Part shown: positions 1 through 9,596 of the stretch, piece by piece
Layout: each line of letters begins with the position of its first letter
Numbering within the stretch: the first letter of the stretch is position 1
NCBI RefSeq assembly: GCF_002812205.1
Contig: NZ_NPEA01000002.1
Location: 310,001-374,000, forward strand
Direction of reading: 5' to 3'
Length of the DNA: 64,000 nt
Source: Leptospira neocaledonica
Lineage (GTDB): Bacteria > Spirochaetota > Leptospiria > Leptospirales > Leptospiraceae
Notes under the pieces: model-generated
Told to the model about the DNA's origin: nothing
What the model saw: the letters and a program-made list of their open reading frames with translations, nothing else
The model's database searches: none
Made by a program: the position numbers and the translations under genes

Positions 1-1233
1 TAATAATTTTCCTAGTATGTAACTTTGTGGATCTACTCCTGAATCCTCATTGCCCACGCTCAACGCGGTTTCAGACATTGTATAAGTCCAGCTCATACTA
101 TTTAACCCCATCCAGAAGCTTACTCCGTATTTCCAAGGGTATAAAAATTTCAAATCTATGATCGCTCCTTTTGCGACCCATTTATTGTATACGTCTATAG
201 TTTCAGCTTGGGTTTGGGCGCTTACGGGAGCATAGGCATTCAGTTGTCGATCGTAAGTTCCGAATCCTTTCATTTGTAAAATATGTAATCCTGTGCGGAT
301 CTCGAATTTTTCAAATTTTATATCGTATTGGATTCCGTAGGAAAAACCTTTTAAACCTTCTGCAACGGAAGTAGGATCGGTTCCGAAATATTGATCGTTA
401 AACAAAGGAGCCACTCCCGCTCCGAATACTAACGAATTTGAATTATCCGTCTTTGTCCAAAATTGGTGATAACCGATTACTGGACGGACATCGTATTTAG
501 GATGAGGAAATACTGAATACGAAAAATTTCCATAAACATGTTTCATGGAAACATCGTAGTTACCGTGAATTAATTTCGGGAAGGTTCCGCTGCTCGGACC
601 ATCTACTCCGATAATACTTTGGGTCGCAGAAGATGTTATGGAACTTGCACCTAATTCTCCTACGAATCGATTCAAAGAGTATCTAACTTCGAAAGAGGTT
701 GCCTTTCCGCTTTTAGGTTTTGGTTCTATCGGGTATTCGAATTTACCACTGTCTTGGCCAAGGGAGCTTCCGATTGCGACCACAGTGTCGTAATAATTTG
801 CACCTTGGAAGTTTACCGTTCCGGATCCTGTTCCTAAAAATATATCTATACGATTTCTTTTTGCTTCTTCGATCTGTTTTTTTCTTCTTTCTGCTTTCTC
901 GTCTAAGATGGCTTGTTTTTTGGAATCTTCTTCTTGTTTTGCAATTTCTTCCGGACTAGGTGCGGGAGGTTCCGCAGGAGTTTTGTCTTTAGGTTCCGGG
1001 GTCTTGGCTTCTTTAAATGCGACCCTTTTGATATCTTGTTTTGCGATTTCTTTCGTGGAACCATCAGGTAATTTGATCACCATTTTGAATGCAGTTTGGG
1101 AAATAATTTCCGCGGTGATTACTCTACCGTCCTTCATGTAGATGACCTGATCGTTTGGATGTATAGAAGTTAGGGAGAAGATCATACATCCGAAGAAGAT
1201 TGCCGCTCTTATTTTATTTTTCAGTCTTCGCAT
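1..1233 (-). CDS. Outer-membrane-type protein with basic-residue N-terminal KDG/LSm-like motif (3' end outside window)
   Basis: Open frame of 411 codons from ATG at 1233 to the window edge with no stop, so the C-terminus is missing. The N-terminus has positively charged residues and a hydrophobic stretch (about residues 8-26) suggesting export. It is followed by a short beta-rich module (VIYMKDGRVITAEI, then KLPDGSTKEIAKQDIKRVAFKE), then a Pro/Lys/Glu-rich charged linker, then a long region of alternating aromatic and polar residues typical of a beta-barrel. The same three-part architecture occurs in the next gene (1376-2653), so the two are tandem paralogues on the same strand. This layout is common in Leptospira outer-membrane proteins of unknown function; no substrate can be named. 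Barrel topology is an inference from composition. Confidence 0.75.
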   Translation of the reverse strand, partial: MRRLKNKIRAAIFFGCMIFSLTSIHPNDQVIYMKDGRVITAEIISQTAFKMVIKLPDGSTKEIAKQDIKRVAFKEAKTPEPKDKTPAEPPAPSPEEIAKQEEDSKKQAILDEKAERRKKQIEEAKRNRIDIFLGTGSGTVNFQGANYYDTVVAIGSSLGQDSGKFEYPIEPKPKSGKATSFEVRYSLNRFVGELGASSITSSATQSIIGVDGPSSGTFPKLIHGNYDVSMKHVYGNFSYSVFPHPKYDVRPVIGYHQFWTKTDNSNSLVFGAGVAPLFNDQYFGTDPTSVAEGLKGFSYGIQYDIKFEKFEIRTGLHILQMKGFGTYDRQLNAYAPVSAQTQAETIDVYNKWVAKGAIIDLKFLYPWKYGVSFWMGLNSMSWTYTMSETALSVGNEDSGVDPQSYILGKLL

Positions 1234-1330
1234 TCCAGATCCGATCCCATTCAGTTTTGAATTCTGGGTAAGAATCCTTGGAATGAAAACAAGATTCAAG
1301 CAATAAATTGACATGCTAAAGAGCTAAGAC

Positions 1331-1347
1331 TTGTTATCTTATAACAA
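1331..1347. promoter_or_regulatory. Inverted repeat TTGTTAT-CTT-ATAACAA
   Basis: A perfect 7-bp inverted repeat with a 3-bp spacer in the 142-bp gap between the two tandem outer-membrane paralogues, about 100 bp upstream of the start at 1233. Size and AT-rich half-sites fit a dimeric regulator's operator. No T-tract follows on either strand, so a terminator is unlikely. Function is inferred only. Confidence 0.35.
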
Positions 1348-1375
1348 ATACTACAGCTAGTAAAAAGTACTTCGG

Positions 1376-2653
1376 TTAATAATTTTCCTCTGGCCCGAAG
1401 TTCAAGGTTTTGGAAACCCCGAATTGTATCGATGTCGCCCTACTTGTGGCATTCATGGTTTGGGCTAGGAGTCTCTGGCTGAAATTCCAGCTTGTGAGTT
1501 CAGATAAAGTGGGAGGATCATCGTCCAAAGAAAGTGTGATCGGGAAACTTCCGTCTTGCAGGGAGTATTTCCACTGATAAGAATCATATTTAATAAAAAA
1601 TCCGATTCCCATTTTCCAAAAATAGCTCAGCCTTATTGACGTATGGGTTCCTTTTGCCTTCCAATCAAAACTGTAATCTGCCGGTAACACAAATAAGGTG
1701 TAAGGTGGAGCTAAAAATATAGCAGTATAATCTTGGTGAATCGATTGGGAGCCTTTCAAAGTTAAAGATTCGAATTCTGGTCTTATTTCGAATTTGGATC
1801 CGAATAAATAGGCGAAGCCTAATCCAACGGAAGTCCCGCTCATACTTTCAGAGGCCTGGAAGTTGGATTTTCCGCCTACATTGCCAGCCTGAAATACTTG
1901 TGAATGAGAGTCCTTTGTCGTATTCCAAGTGCGAATATAACCTACACTCGGATACAGTTCAAAATTAGATTTTGAAAGTGCTGAATAAGATCCTTTAAAG
2001 AAAGCCGCTTTCATTTGTTCCGGATATGAGCCGTAAACCACTATCGCCTCTGCCTCTGGACCGATATTTTTAGAACTTGTAGATGTATTGGTTTCCAATC
2101 CTCCTGCCTCTAAGGAGAATTTTTTGAACTTATAATTAATCCCTGCTGAGACTGATGTGCCTGCGCTACGATTCGGATTCCCGGCTAAATAAAAAGGAGT
2201 CGCTCCTATCAATAAACTTCTGATGTTTTGGTATTTGTAATAAAAGTCTATAGTTTGAGGGGAGAAGGTTCCATTCCCCACTCCTAAATAGAAATCTATA
2301 TAATGCCTTTCTAATGGATTTCTGACTACTCTTTTGGCCTGTTTTTGAACGGGAGGAGGAGATACAATTTCAGGTTCTTGTTTTTTGGGTCCCTGTGTAT
2401 CTGTCGGGGTTACGGGAAGTTCTGTCTTTTTAGGGTCTTCTTTTTGGGGTTCTCGATAGGCGATCCTTTGGATATTTTCTTTTTGGATACGCCTTGTTTC
2501 TCCATTCTGTAATTTTATATCGATATGGGTCGCTGTTTGGTTTGTGACATCTCCATGCAATACTTGGCCGTTACGTAGATATACGGTTTGTGGCTCCGCA
2601 AACAGAATTACCGGTAGGAATAATAAGAATAGAAATAGAATTTTGGATTTCAT
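1376..2653 (-). CDS. Outer-membrane-type protein, paralogue of the gene at 1-1233
   Basis: 425 residues. A Sec signal peptide (MKSKILFLFLLFLPVILFAEP, cleavage likely after Phe-Ala near residue 19) leads into the module TVYLRNGQVLHGDV / KLQNGETRRIQKENIQRIAYREP, the same pattern as in the upstream paralogue (VIYMKDGRVITAEI / KLPDGSTKEI). A Pro/Lys/Glu-rich linker (about residues 70-110) follows, then a Tyr/Phe/Ser-rich C-terminal region consistent with beta strands, with several Gly-aromatic pairs. The start is backed by GAGGG four bases upstream of the ATG. Known: Leptospira encodes many secreted proteins with this N-terminal module; none that I can name here. The function is not recognised; a surface or outer-membrane location is inferred. 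Confidence 0.75.
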   Translation of the reverse strand: MKSKILFLFLLFLPVILFAEPQTVYLRNGQVLHGDVTNQTATHIDIKLQNGETRRIQKENIQRIAYREPQKEDPKKTELPVTPTDTQGPKKQEPEIVSPPPVQKQAKRVVRNPLERHYIDFYLGVGNGTFSPQTIDFYYKYQNIRSLLIGATPFYLAGNPNRSAGTSVSAGINYKFKKFSLEAGGLETNTSTSSKNIGPEAEAIVVYGSYPEQMKAAFFKGSYSALSKSNFELYPSVGYIRTWNTTKDSHSQVFQAGNVGGKSNFQASESMSGTSVGLGFAYLFGSKFEIRPEFESLTLKGSQSIHQDYTAIFLAPPYTLFVLPADYSFDWKAKGTHTSIRLSYFWKMGIGFFIKYDSYQWKYSLQDGSFPITLSLDDDPPTLSELTSWNFSQRLLAQTMNATSRATSIQFGVSKTLNFGPEENY

Positions 2654-2783
2654 TCAACCCTCTTCGAGACTGTTTAATATTTTAGTAAAAAATTTATTTC
2701 CATTCACTATATTCCTACTTAAATAAAAGAAGGAGTAAAGAATCATACTATTTTTTAAGGAAAGGGAAAGTCTTTTTATTCGG

Positions 2784-3827
2784 TTAGATGAAGCTACGAA
2801 CAGAGCTGATTAGCTCGGATTCGTTTTCCAGAACAGTTTCTAATTTAAGATAAAACCATTTAGAAAAATTTTTATCGGCATCTACGAGAGAAGTAATTTT
2901 TACTCCATCTTTTTCTGTGCAGATAATATAGTTTTGATCGGAGGCTTTCTCGGAGATCTGGGATAGATCTTCTTTTGTATAAGAATAATGATCCGGGTAG
3001 GATTTAGTTTTTAGCTCAGAGGGATTTTGTTCTTTTAAGGAAGAATAAAACGAATCCGGATTTCCTAAGCCGGCAAAACCGAATATTGATTTTCCAGTTA
3101 ATTCTTTAACGGATCTTTCAAGTGATCCGGAAGAGAGTGGAACTAAAATTTTAGGAGAAAATCTAAATCTTGCGGTTTGAGAAGGTTTGAATTTCTGGAT
3201 CCATTTAGAAAGTGGATTTTCCCATTCTTCAGAAAACTTGGAAGCGATTAAAAAATTTGCCCTGGATACTGAACTATAAGATTCTCTTAATAAACCTAAA
3301 GGAAGAACAAATTCTGTTTTAGATAGTTTTGTACAATCTAATAAAACTAAATCCAAATCTCTGTTCAAAGCATGGTGTTGGAATCCATCATCCAGCAATG
3401 TAAAAACTTTTTGATTGGTTGATAATTGGTTCTCTGATCTGAATTGTAGATAGGATTCGTATCTATTACTTCCGACATACACTTCCGCAAAAGGAAGATT
3501 CTTTTTTAAAAGAAGAGGTTCGTCTCCTACTTCGGCAGGAGGAGAATTTTCTGTCACCCTTCTTATGCCTGTTCCGGAAGAACCATACCCTCTACTTAAG
3601 ATTACGATCGGAATATTTGGAAAATTAGAATGAAGTAATTTTGCTAAATGGAGAGTGAAAGGTGTTTTGCCAGTTCCACCTACGCTAAAATTCCCAATAC
3701 TGATTGTTATGGAAGAAGGCAGGGTCCGCTTTTTCTTAAAACTCTTATCTAAAAAAAATAAGATCCTATAAACCAAACTGAGTAAAAATAAGATCGGAAA
3801 AAAGAGGATCTTTCCAAAAGAAATCAT
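2784..3827 (-). CDS. lpxK: Tetraacyldisaccharide 4'-kinase
   Basis: 347 residues, normal length for LpxK, which phosphorylates the 4' position of the lipid A disaccharide-1-phosphate at the inner face of the cytoplasmic membrane. An N-terminal hydrophobic helix (residues about 5-26) anchors it. The family P-loop GNFSVGGTGKTPFTLHLA is at residues 45-62 with Lys54. Further family landmarks are ILSRGYG, GDEPLLL (the expected acidic/nucleotide region), the LLDDGFQHH motif with its double histidine, and FAGLGNPDSFY. It lies 11 bp downstream of the MsbA-type exporter on the same strand, so lipid A synthesis and export genes form one transcription unit. High confidence from motifs plus context. Confidence 0.95.
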   Translation of the reverse strand: MISFGKILFFPILFLLSLVYRILFFLDKSFKKKRTLPSSITISIGNFSVGGTGKTPFTLHLAKLLHSNFPNIPIVILSRGYGSSGTGIRRVTENSPPAEVGDEPLLLKKNLPFAEVYVGSNRYESYLQFRSENQLSTNQKVFTLLDDGFQHHALNRDLDLVLLDCTKLSKTEFVLPLGLLRESYSSVSRANFLIASKFSEEWENPLSKWIQKFKPSQTARFRFSPKILVPLSSGSLERSVKELTGKSIFGFAGLGNPDSFYSSLKEQNPSELKTKSYPDHYSYTKEDLSQISEKASDQNYIICTEKDGVKITSLVDADKNFSKWFYLKLETVLENESELISSVRSFI

Positions 3828-3838
3828 ATTCTTTTTTC

Positions 3839-5722
3839 TTAAACCGGAGATTCTGCGAATTGCATCTCGTATAATTTCTTATACTTTCCATCCAGGCGAA
3901 TTAGCTCTGAATGGGATCCGGATTCTACTACCTTTCCACCTTCCATAGTAAAGATAGTATCTGCAATCTGAACTGTGGAAAGTCTGTGTGCGATAATGAT
4001 AACTGTTCTATTTTTGTATAAGGACTCGAGTGCTTGTTGGACTACTCTTTCTGATTCGGTGTCTAATGCAGAAGTGGCTTCGTCTAAGATCAGGATTTCC
4101 GGATTGTTTAATAATGCTCTTGCGATGGAGATCCTTTGTCTTTGTCCTCCGGATAGCATCACTCCTCTTTCTCCGACTATCGTATCGAAGCCATCTTCGA
4201 AAGATAGAATAAAGTCAGTCGCGAATGCGAGTTCTGAAACTTCTCTCATTCTTTCCTCGGAAACGTTTTCAGTTCCATAACAAATATTCTCTCGGATACT
4301 TCCGTTGAATAGGAATACTTGTTGGTTCACGATCGAGATCTTTTTCCGTAAAGAAGCCAGATCTAAGTTTCTGAGATCTGTTCCGTCCCAAGTAATAGAA
4401 CCCTCGCTTGGATCGATAAGTCTTGGCACAAGATCCACCAATGTGGATTTTCCGGCCCCGGAAGAACCGACTAACGCAATCGTGGATCCTTTTTGTATGG
4501 AAAGATTCAGATCCGATAATGCAGAACTTTTTGCTCCGGGGTAAGTGTATCCAACTGAATCGAATTTTAATTCTTTAGAAAGTCTTTTGGGATAGATAGG
4601 GTTTGGAGGATTTTTAACATCCGTTTCACTATCCAACATTTCAAAAACTCTGGTCCCCGCAGCTACTGCACTTTGGATAGAGTTGGACAACATTCCCATC
4701 TGTTTGAAAGGCCTCGTCAAAAATACCAAAGTTAAGAAGAAGATCATAAAATGACCTAAGGTTAATTTTTGGAGTTCGATCAAATAAGCACCGAAGGCCA
4801 AAAATATTACTGCGACAATTGAACTGGAAAGTTCGACTAAAGAAGGACCGATCTGATGATAAAAATGTCCTTTGAATGTTTTTTCGGAAAGATCATTATT
4901 GATCTCCCAAAATCTTCCTGCTTCCGTTTTTTCCATAGAGAAGGCACGAATGACTCGGATACCTGAGATCACTTCTTGCAAATGACCGTTTAACGCGGAC
5001 AATCTTTCTTGTTGGTTGCGGGTTGCTTTTCGGATCCGGTCCGCAAAAGAAGTTACAGGACCCATGATCAATGGAACCACAATCAAAACCGCAATAAACA
5101 TCTCCCAACTTAAGATCAGAAGAATGAGTAGATGTGTGAGTATATAGAAAAAATCTACGATTGCATCTTTCAGATCCGAGCTGATTAGTTTTGCTAGGAC
5201 TTCCACATCGTTTACGATGCGGCTCATAAATATTCCTGTCTTCTCTTGTACGAAATGATTGAGCGGGAGTTCTTGCGCCTTAGAATAAAGTTCTAAACGT
5301 AGATCTCTGACGGCTAGATAACCACCCGAGTTGATACAATACACCGCACCCGTTAAGAATAAAAGTTTTGCGAGATAGATTGGAAAAATGAATAAACAAA
5401 AGAGCAAAACGAGCTGATCTTTAGGAAGAGTCGTCAGATAAAAGTTCGTCTTGATCTTTATATCCGCACTTAGAGCTTCTATCTTTTGGAGAGCTTCGAG
5501 TTCTTTGCCTTCTTCCCTATCTTTTAATGCGATACCTTCTTTTTTGGTGAGCGTAATTTGAAAGTCAGCCTTTCCGCCCTTTCCGATCGCATTGAAAATT
5601 GGAATAACGCTAGTAAGAGAAGCTCCATTGAGTATGGATACAAAAAAGGATAGTACGACCCCGGTGATTAATCTGTATTTATACTTGAAGGAATACCCCA
5701 AGAGGCGTCTATAGACGTTCAT
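3839..5722 (-). CDS. msbA: MsbA-type ABC exporter (lipid A/lipid flippase), fused TMD-NBD
   Basis: 627 residues: about six transmembrane helices (residues 15-360), then a nucleotide-binding domain. The Walker A motif GSSGAGKST is at residues 419-426, the Q-loop region SIVNQQVFLF near 463-472, the signature LSGGQ at 523-527, Walker B ILILDEATSALD at 543-554, and the H-loop IIIAHRLST follows. Half-transporters of this type dimerise and flip lipid A-core or other lipids across the inner membrane. Co-transcription with lpxK supports MsbA rather than a drug exporter. An unusual point is a charged stretch of about 55 residues (roughly 47-100, rich in Lys/Glu) between TM1 and TM2, longer than I expect for E. 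coli MsbA. The upstream end is only 9 bp from the divergent gene at 5732, so promoters must overlap the coding ends. Confidence 0.88.
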   Translation of the reverse strand: MNVYRRLLGYSFKYKYRLITGVVLSFFVSILNGASLTSVIPIFNAIGKGGKADFQITLTKKEGIALKDREEGKELEALQKIEALSADIKIKTNFYLTTLPKDQLVLLFCLFIFPIYLAKLLFLTGAVYCINSGGYLAVRDLRLELYSKAQELPLNHFVQEKTGIFMSRIVNDVEVLAKLISSDLKDAIVDFFYILTHLLILLILSWEMFIAVLIVVPLIMGPVTSFADRIRKATRNQQERLSALNGHLQEVISGIRVIRAFSMEKTEAGRFWEINNDLSEKTFKGHFYHQIGPSLVELSSSIVAVIFLAFGAYLIELQKLTLGHFMIFFLTLVFLTRPFKQMGMLSNSIQSAVAAGTRVFEMLDSETDVKNPPNPIYPKRLSKELKFDSVGYTYPGAKSSALSDLNLSIQKGSTIALVGSSGAGKSTLVDLVPRLIDPSEGSITWDGTDLRNLDLASLRKKISIVNQQVFLFNGSIRENICYGTENVSEERMREVSELAFATDFILSFEDGFDTIVGERGVMLSGGQRQRISIARALLNNPEILILDEATSALDTESERVVQQALESLYKNRTVIIIAHRLSTVQIADTIFTMEGGKVVESGSHSELIRLDGKYKKLYEMQFAESPV

Positions 5723-5731
5723 AGGTCCGGA

Positions 5732-7228
5732 ATGTTTTATCCTAGATTTCTAGACTCGGTCTCGTCCCAGTTTCAAGCCGGACCGAAACCGACTCTTACC
5801 TTTTCCCTGGCTTTCCTTCTTTTGTCCCTTCTTTTTTATGGTTGCGGAAAAGCGGCAAGAAGTCCTGAAAAACTGGTATTTTCACTACCTTCCGATCCGA
5901 TCTCTTTGGATCCGATCCGATCTACTGACTTATCTTCCAGAATTGTTCTAAAATATATCTATCCAAGACTTTTCGAAATAAATGGAGAAGGTCAGGTCCT
6001 ACCTTCCTTAGTAAGATCATACAAGCTAGCAGAAGGCCCTTCTTCCAAGATCAGAAGATTGATTTTGGAGATACACTCTGATCCAAAATCGAATGTAAGT
6101 GCACAAACAGTTTTAGATTCTTTAGAAAGATTGAAAAATACTCCGGGGCCAAGAAAGAGCACATATTCATTTTTGAAAGGGGGGAAGGTTCTCTCCGATT
6201 TCAGTTTGGAAATTTATTTTGAAGGCGGTCTTAGAGAGGCACTAGAAAAGCTCTCTTTGCCTCAGGCTTGGATCTATTGTGGTCCACCGGAAACAGCTTG
6301 CGGGGAATTTAAATTAGCGGAATGGAAGAGAAATAATTATCTTAGATTAGTTGCAAATCAATCCAATGATTTGGGTTCCGAGATATTATTTAGAGTTCTC
6401 CCTCAAGCAAGTACAGGCTTATATTTATATTTCAAAGACGAATTGGATCTAATGAAATTGCCTGTGTTCCTTCTTAAAAACTCACTTGTAAAAGAAGATC
6501 ATATCTCCATCCGAAAAGGGGGAGGGGTGCAATACGTTGCGATCAATTCTAAGGATGTATGTTTCGATAAGAACTTTAGAAAAGCGTTAAATTATTCTGT
6601 GGATAAACGAACCATTATCCAGGTTCTATTAGAAGGAAAAGGAGAAGTTTCCGTAGGGCCATTTCCAAAATCCATTTCTAACACTTGGACTTCTTCCGAA
6701 GAAATTTATCCATATGATCTTTCAAAAGCAAAAGATTCGCTTTCTAAGTCTATTTGTTATCCTAAAATTTTGGAAAGAGAATTGGAATTTAGGATGAGAG
6801 GAGACGAGGAGAATCAGGCAAACGGTGCCGCGATTGTCCAAAATCTGAAAGAGTTAGGATTGAAGATCAGAATTCTTCCGATGGAGAAGGCCGCTTTATA
6901 TAAAGAGAATGGAGAAGGTAAGGGAGATCTAACATTATTATTTTGGTATGCAGATCTTCCCGGACCATTTGCATTTTTGGATCCCTTGTTTGCTGGGGAC
7001 CGATTCGGGAACGGAGGAAATAGAGCCTTCTATTCTAATCCTAAAATGGAAAAGTTATTTCAAGAGATCCGATCCACTGACAAAACGGATATAAATCCTC
7101 AAATCAAAGAAGCATTTTCACTTTTAGCAGAAGATGCTCCTTGGATCTTTTTATGGTCCCCCTATGAATTGTATCTGATAGGGGACCGTTTACCAAAAGG
7201 ATCTAATCGTCGTTCGGATCTTCCTTAG
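5732..7228 (+). CDS. Extracytoplasmic solute-binding lipoprotein, oligopeptide/nickel family (SBP_bac_5)
   Basis: 498 residues. A long basic N-region precedes a hydrophobic core and a lipobox-like LLFYGC at about residues 33-38, so a spirochaetal lipoprotein is likely. The mature part begins with the family's typical opening (LVFSLPSDPISLDPIRSTDLSS) and retains ALNYSVDKRTIIQVLLEGKGEV and the central FRMRGDEENQANGAAIVQNLKELGLKI-like segment, both characteristic of the DppA/OppA/NikA fold. No permease or ATPase genes are beside it, so its transporter is elsewhere or it acts as an orphan receptor. It overlaps the convergent PBP gene by 26 bp at its 3' end. The ligand is not predictable. The start could lie a little downstream, because no strong ribosome-binding site precedes 5732. 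Confidence 0.8.
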   Translation: MFYPRFLDSVSSQFQAGPKPTLTFSLAFLLLSLLFYGCGKAARSPEKLVFSLPSDPISLDPIRSTDLSSRIVLKYIYPRLFEINGEGQVLPSLVRSYKLAEGPSSKIRRLILEIHSDPKSNVSAQTVLDSLERLKNTPGPRKSTYSFLKGGKVLSDFSLEIYFEGGLREALEKLSLPQAWIYCGPPETACGEFKLAEWKRNNYLRLVANQSNDLGSEILFRVLPQASTGLYLYFKDELDLMKLPVFLLKNSLVKEDHISIRKGGGVQYVAINSKDVCFDKNFRKALNYSVDKRTIIQVLLEGKGEVSVGPFPKSISNTWTSSEEIYPYDLSKAKDSLSKSICYPKILERELEFRMRGDEENQANGAAIVQNLKELGLKIRILPMEKAALYKENGEGKGDLTLLFWYADLPGPFAFLDPLFAGDRFGNGGNRAFYSNPKMEKLFQEIRSTDKTDINPQIKEAFSLLAEDAPWIFLWSPYELYLIGDRLPKGSNRRSDLP

Positions 7229-9596
7229 ATGCTGGAAGTTCTAGTTCTACTGCGTCTTCTCCGGAAAGTGCTTCGTCAGAACCGTTTGCGGAATTATTTC
7301 CTTCTGTTTGGGTGACTGTTGGAGTGCTTGTTCCTCCGCCAGGTTGGTCTCCCACGTAATAATACTGTCCATATAAAGGATGTTTACATTCTGCCTCGTT
7401 GGACAAAATTCCGCCAGTTTCCGCGCAGATATCCACTTTCACATAATCTCCGTTAAATGGAGTAATTAGACTATCACCAAAACCTAATGTTCTTGCCACA
7501 TGAGAAACATATCTAAACCAGATGGAACCGCTCGTGCCCGAACCGGAACCGGGGAATGGCGCACCTAGATCGTTACCTACCCAAACTGCAGTGACTAAAT
7601 TCGGATTTACACCTGCAAACCAAACATCTCGAACCCCTTTTCTGGAGCCCCAACGTTTTTGAGCTTCTTTAGGAGATTGAACAGTTCCTGTCTTTCCCCC
7701 AAGTGGGAATTTTTCTCCGTCCTTTAATGCGATCTTAAGTGTACCTTCTTCTGAGACGACTGCTTCTAATAAGTTTAATGTCATGGCGCAAGCGACAGGA
7801 TCTAAAATCTGCTCTGCTTCTTTCGGATCAGGAAGAAGGTTTACATAAAGTTCGGATCCTTCGAAGTCTGTGATCCTTAGGATTTCCACCGGTTTTACTT
7901 TTTTACCGTTATTTGCAATTGTTGCATACACGGTTGCCAACTCTTTAGGAGATAATTCTCCCGAACCAAGGGCTAATGTTAGATTGTGCTGGAACCTTCT
8001 ACTCAACTCGGAACTGTCCAGATCCAAAATTTTTCCTAAGGTATGGATAAAATCACCTACACCTATCTCATCCATGAATTTGACTGCGATCGTGTTTACG
8101 GACTGAGCAAATGCAGTTCGGACCTGCATTGCACCTCTATGACCCTTATACCAGTTTTTCGGAGCGTAACCTCTAATCTTGATCGGCTCATCCACGACGA
8201 TAGAAGTCGGAGTGGCTATTCTCTTTTCGAATGCCATCAGATATACAAGTCCCTTGATCACGGAACCAGGTTGTCTCACGGCAGAAACTGCACGATTCAG
8301 TCTGAATATATTAGAAATTTTGTAACTTCCAACCATCGCCTCCACATATCCGTTCGTAGGATTGATGGAGATCAAACTTCCATTCATGTTCTCTATGATC
8401 TTGTTTTGTTTCGAAACTTCTTCCGTTTTGCCAGCTTTTACATAATTTGCTTTATCTTCGGAAAGTTTTTTACGGACTGCTTCTATTCCTTCTCTAAGAG
8501 AACGTTCCGCTGCTTCTTGTTTATCATAATCTAATGTGGTGTACACATTCATACCACGACTTTCCAGATCTATCTCTGAAAAATTTTCGATAACGAATTG
8601 GCGGATGCCGAAGTTAAAATCGGAAGCCAAATTGATTGTAAAATCCTTATCGAATCCGTATTTTCCTATTTCGGAAGTAATGACAACTTTGTCCTCTTCT
8701 TCCTTGGTCTCTTCTACGGCGTAAAAGGATCTGAACTTGCGGATATTCGCATCTACCTTCTTCTCAAAATCTTTTTCGATGGATTTAGGATTCGGATGAA
8801 GGTTTTGGTTTTTACCCATAACAGTCATCACCATCTTTTGTCTTTTAAGAGCTATCTTTGGATTTCGAACGGCATTATAGTTAGAAGGAGCCGGAATTGT
8901 TCCTACAAGCAGAGCTGCTTCTGCGGGAGTCAACTCGTATGCAGGTTTATTAAAGTAATAACGAGAAGCTTCTTCTACTCCTGTATTTCCTTCTCCCAAG
9001 AAGATACGATTTAGATACATTGCGAGGATCGTATTCTTATCGAACTTGCTTTCCAGGTAGAACGTACAATAAAACTCGGTGAGTTTATTGAATACATTCC
9101 GAGCTCCCAAATCTAAAGTGAGTTTTGCCAACTGTTGGGTAAGAGTGGAGCCTCCCTGTTTTTGGAAAGTAGTCAGATTGACTATGACCGCTCTAAGTAA
9201 CGCGGTAAAATTTACGCCGCTATGCTCATAGAAGTCTCTATCTTCGGAACTGAGTAGAGCCCATATTATATTTCCATGATTCGTTAAATTGTCTGTGCGA
9301 ATAGGTCTGAATTTTCTACGCGAGAATTCTCCGATTAATTTTCCGTTTTTGTCCAGAATACGGATCGGTTTGATTTCGTTCGGATCATAAGCGTCGGAAA
9401 CTTCTCTTTGGAAAGTTTCCAAATTCCGGGCGACTTCTTCCTGTTTGGTGAGCCATACAACGTAAGATCCACCGATCAGAAAGGAAAAGATTACAATCCC
9501 GGAAATGACCGAGTATTTAAGGAGGGATCTCCAGTTTGTTTTAGAATATTGGAGGATAGAAGCTAAAATTCCAAGGATACGATCTTTGATGTTCAT
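7203..9596 (-). CDS. Class A penicillin-binding protein (bifunctional glycosyltransferase/transpeptidase, PBP1A type)
   Basis: 797 residues. One membrane anchor lies at residues about 28-50. The GT51 glycosyltransferase domain has SSEDRDFYEHSGVN (Glu118 catalytic), QGGSTLTQQLAK (147-158) and the later NRIFLGEGNTGVEEASRYYF motif. The transpeptidase domain has SxxK at Ser445-Lys448 (GSVIK), SVN at 499-501 and KTGT at 635-638, so both active sites look intact. It polymerises and cross-links peptidoglycan in the periplasm. The C-terminus carries a Gly/Thr/Glu/Asp-rich tail after the catalytic domain (about residues 755-797) that looks disordered. The gene is convergent with the solute-binding protein, overlapping by 26 bp. 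Confidence 0.95.
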   Translation of the reverse strand: MNIKDRILGILASILQYSKTNWRSLLKYSVISGIVIFSFLIGGSYVVWLTKQEEVARNLETFQREVSDAYDPNEIKPIRILDKNGKLIGEFSRRKFRPIRTDNLTNHGNIIWALLSSEDRDFYEHSGVNFTALLRAVIVNLTTFQKQGGSTLTQQLAKLTLDLGARNVFNKLTEFYCTFYLESKFDKNTILAMYLNRIFLGEGNTGVEEASRYYFNKPAYELTPAEAALLVGTIPAPSNYNAVRNPKIALKRQKMVMTVMGKNQNLHPNPKSIEKDFEKKVDANIRKFRSFYAVEETKEEEDKVVITSEIGKYGFDKDFTINLASDFNFGIRQFVIENFSEIDLESRGMNVYTTLDYDKQEAAERSLREGIEAVRKKLSEDKANYVKAGKTEEVSKQNKIIENMNGSLISINPTNGYVEAMVGSYKISNIFRLNRAVSAVRQPGSVIKGLVYLMAFEKRIATPTSIVVDEPIKIRGYAPKNWYKGHRGAMQVRTAFAQSVNTIAVKFMDEIGVGDFIHTLGKILDLDSSELSRRFQHNLTLALGSGELSPKELATVYATIANNGKKVKPVEILRITDFEGSELYVNLLPDPKEAEQILDPVACAMTLNLLEAVVSEEGTLKIALKDGEKFPLGGKTGTVQSPKEAQKRWGSRKGVRDVWFAGVNPNLVTAVWVGNDLGAPFPGSGSGTSGSIWFRYVSHVARTLGFGDSLITPFNGDYVKVDICAETGGILSNEAECKHPLYGQYYYVGDQPGGGTSTPTVTQTEGNNSANGSDEALSGEDAVELELPASKEDPNDD

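Noticed and set aside
1308..1313. TTGACA on the plus strand resembling a -35 box
   Set aside because: No suitable -10 at normal spacing and no plus-strand gene follows.
7870..9014. Several plus-strand open frames (60-160 codons) opposite the PBP gene
   Set aside because: They run antisense to a well-supported gene and have no domain or ribosome-binding site; their composition mirrors the PBP codons.
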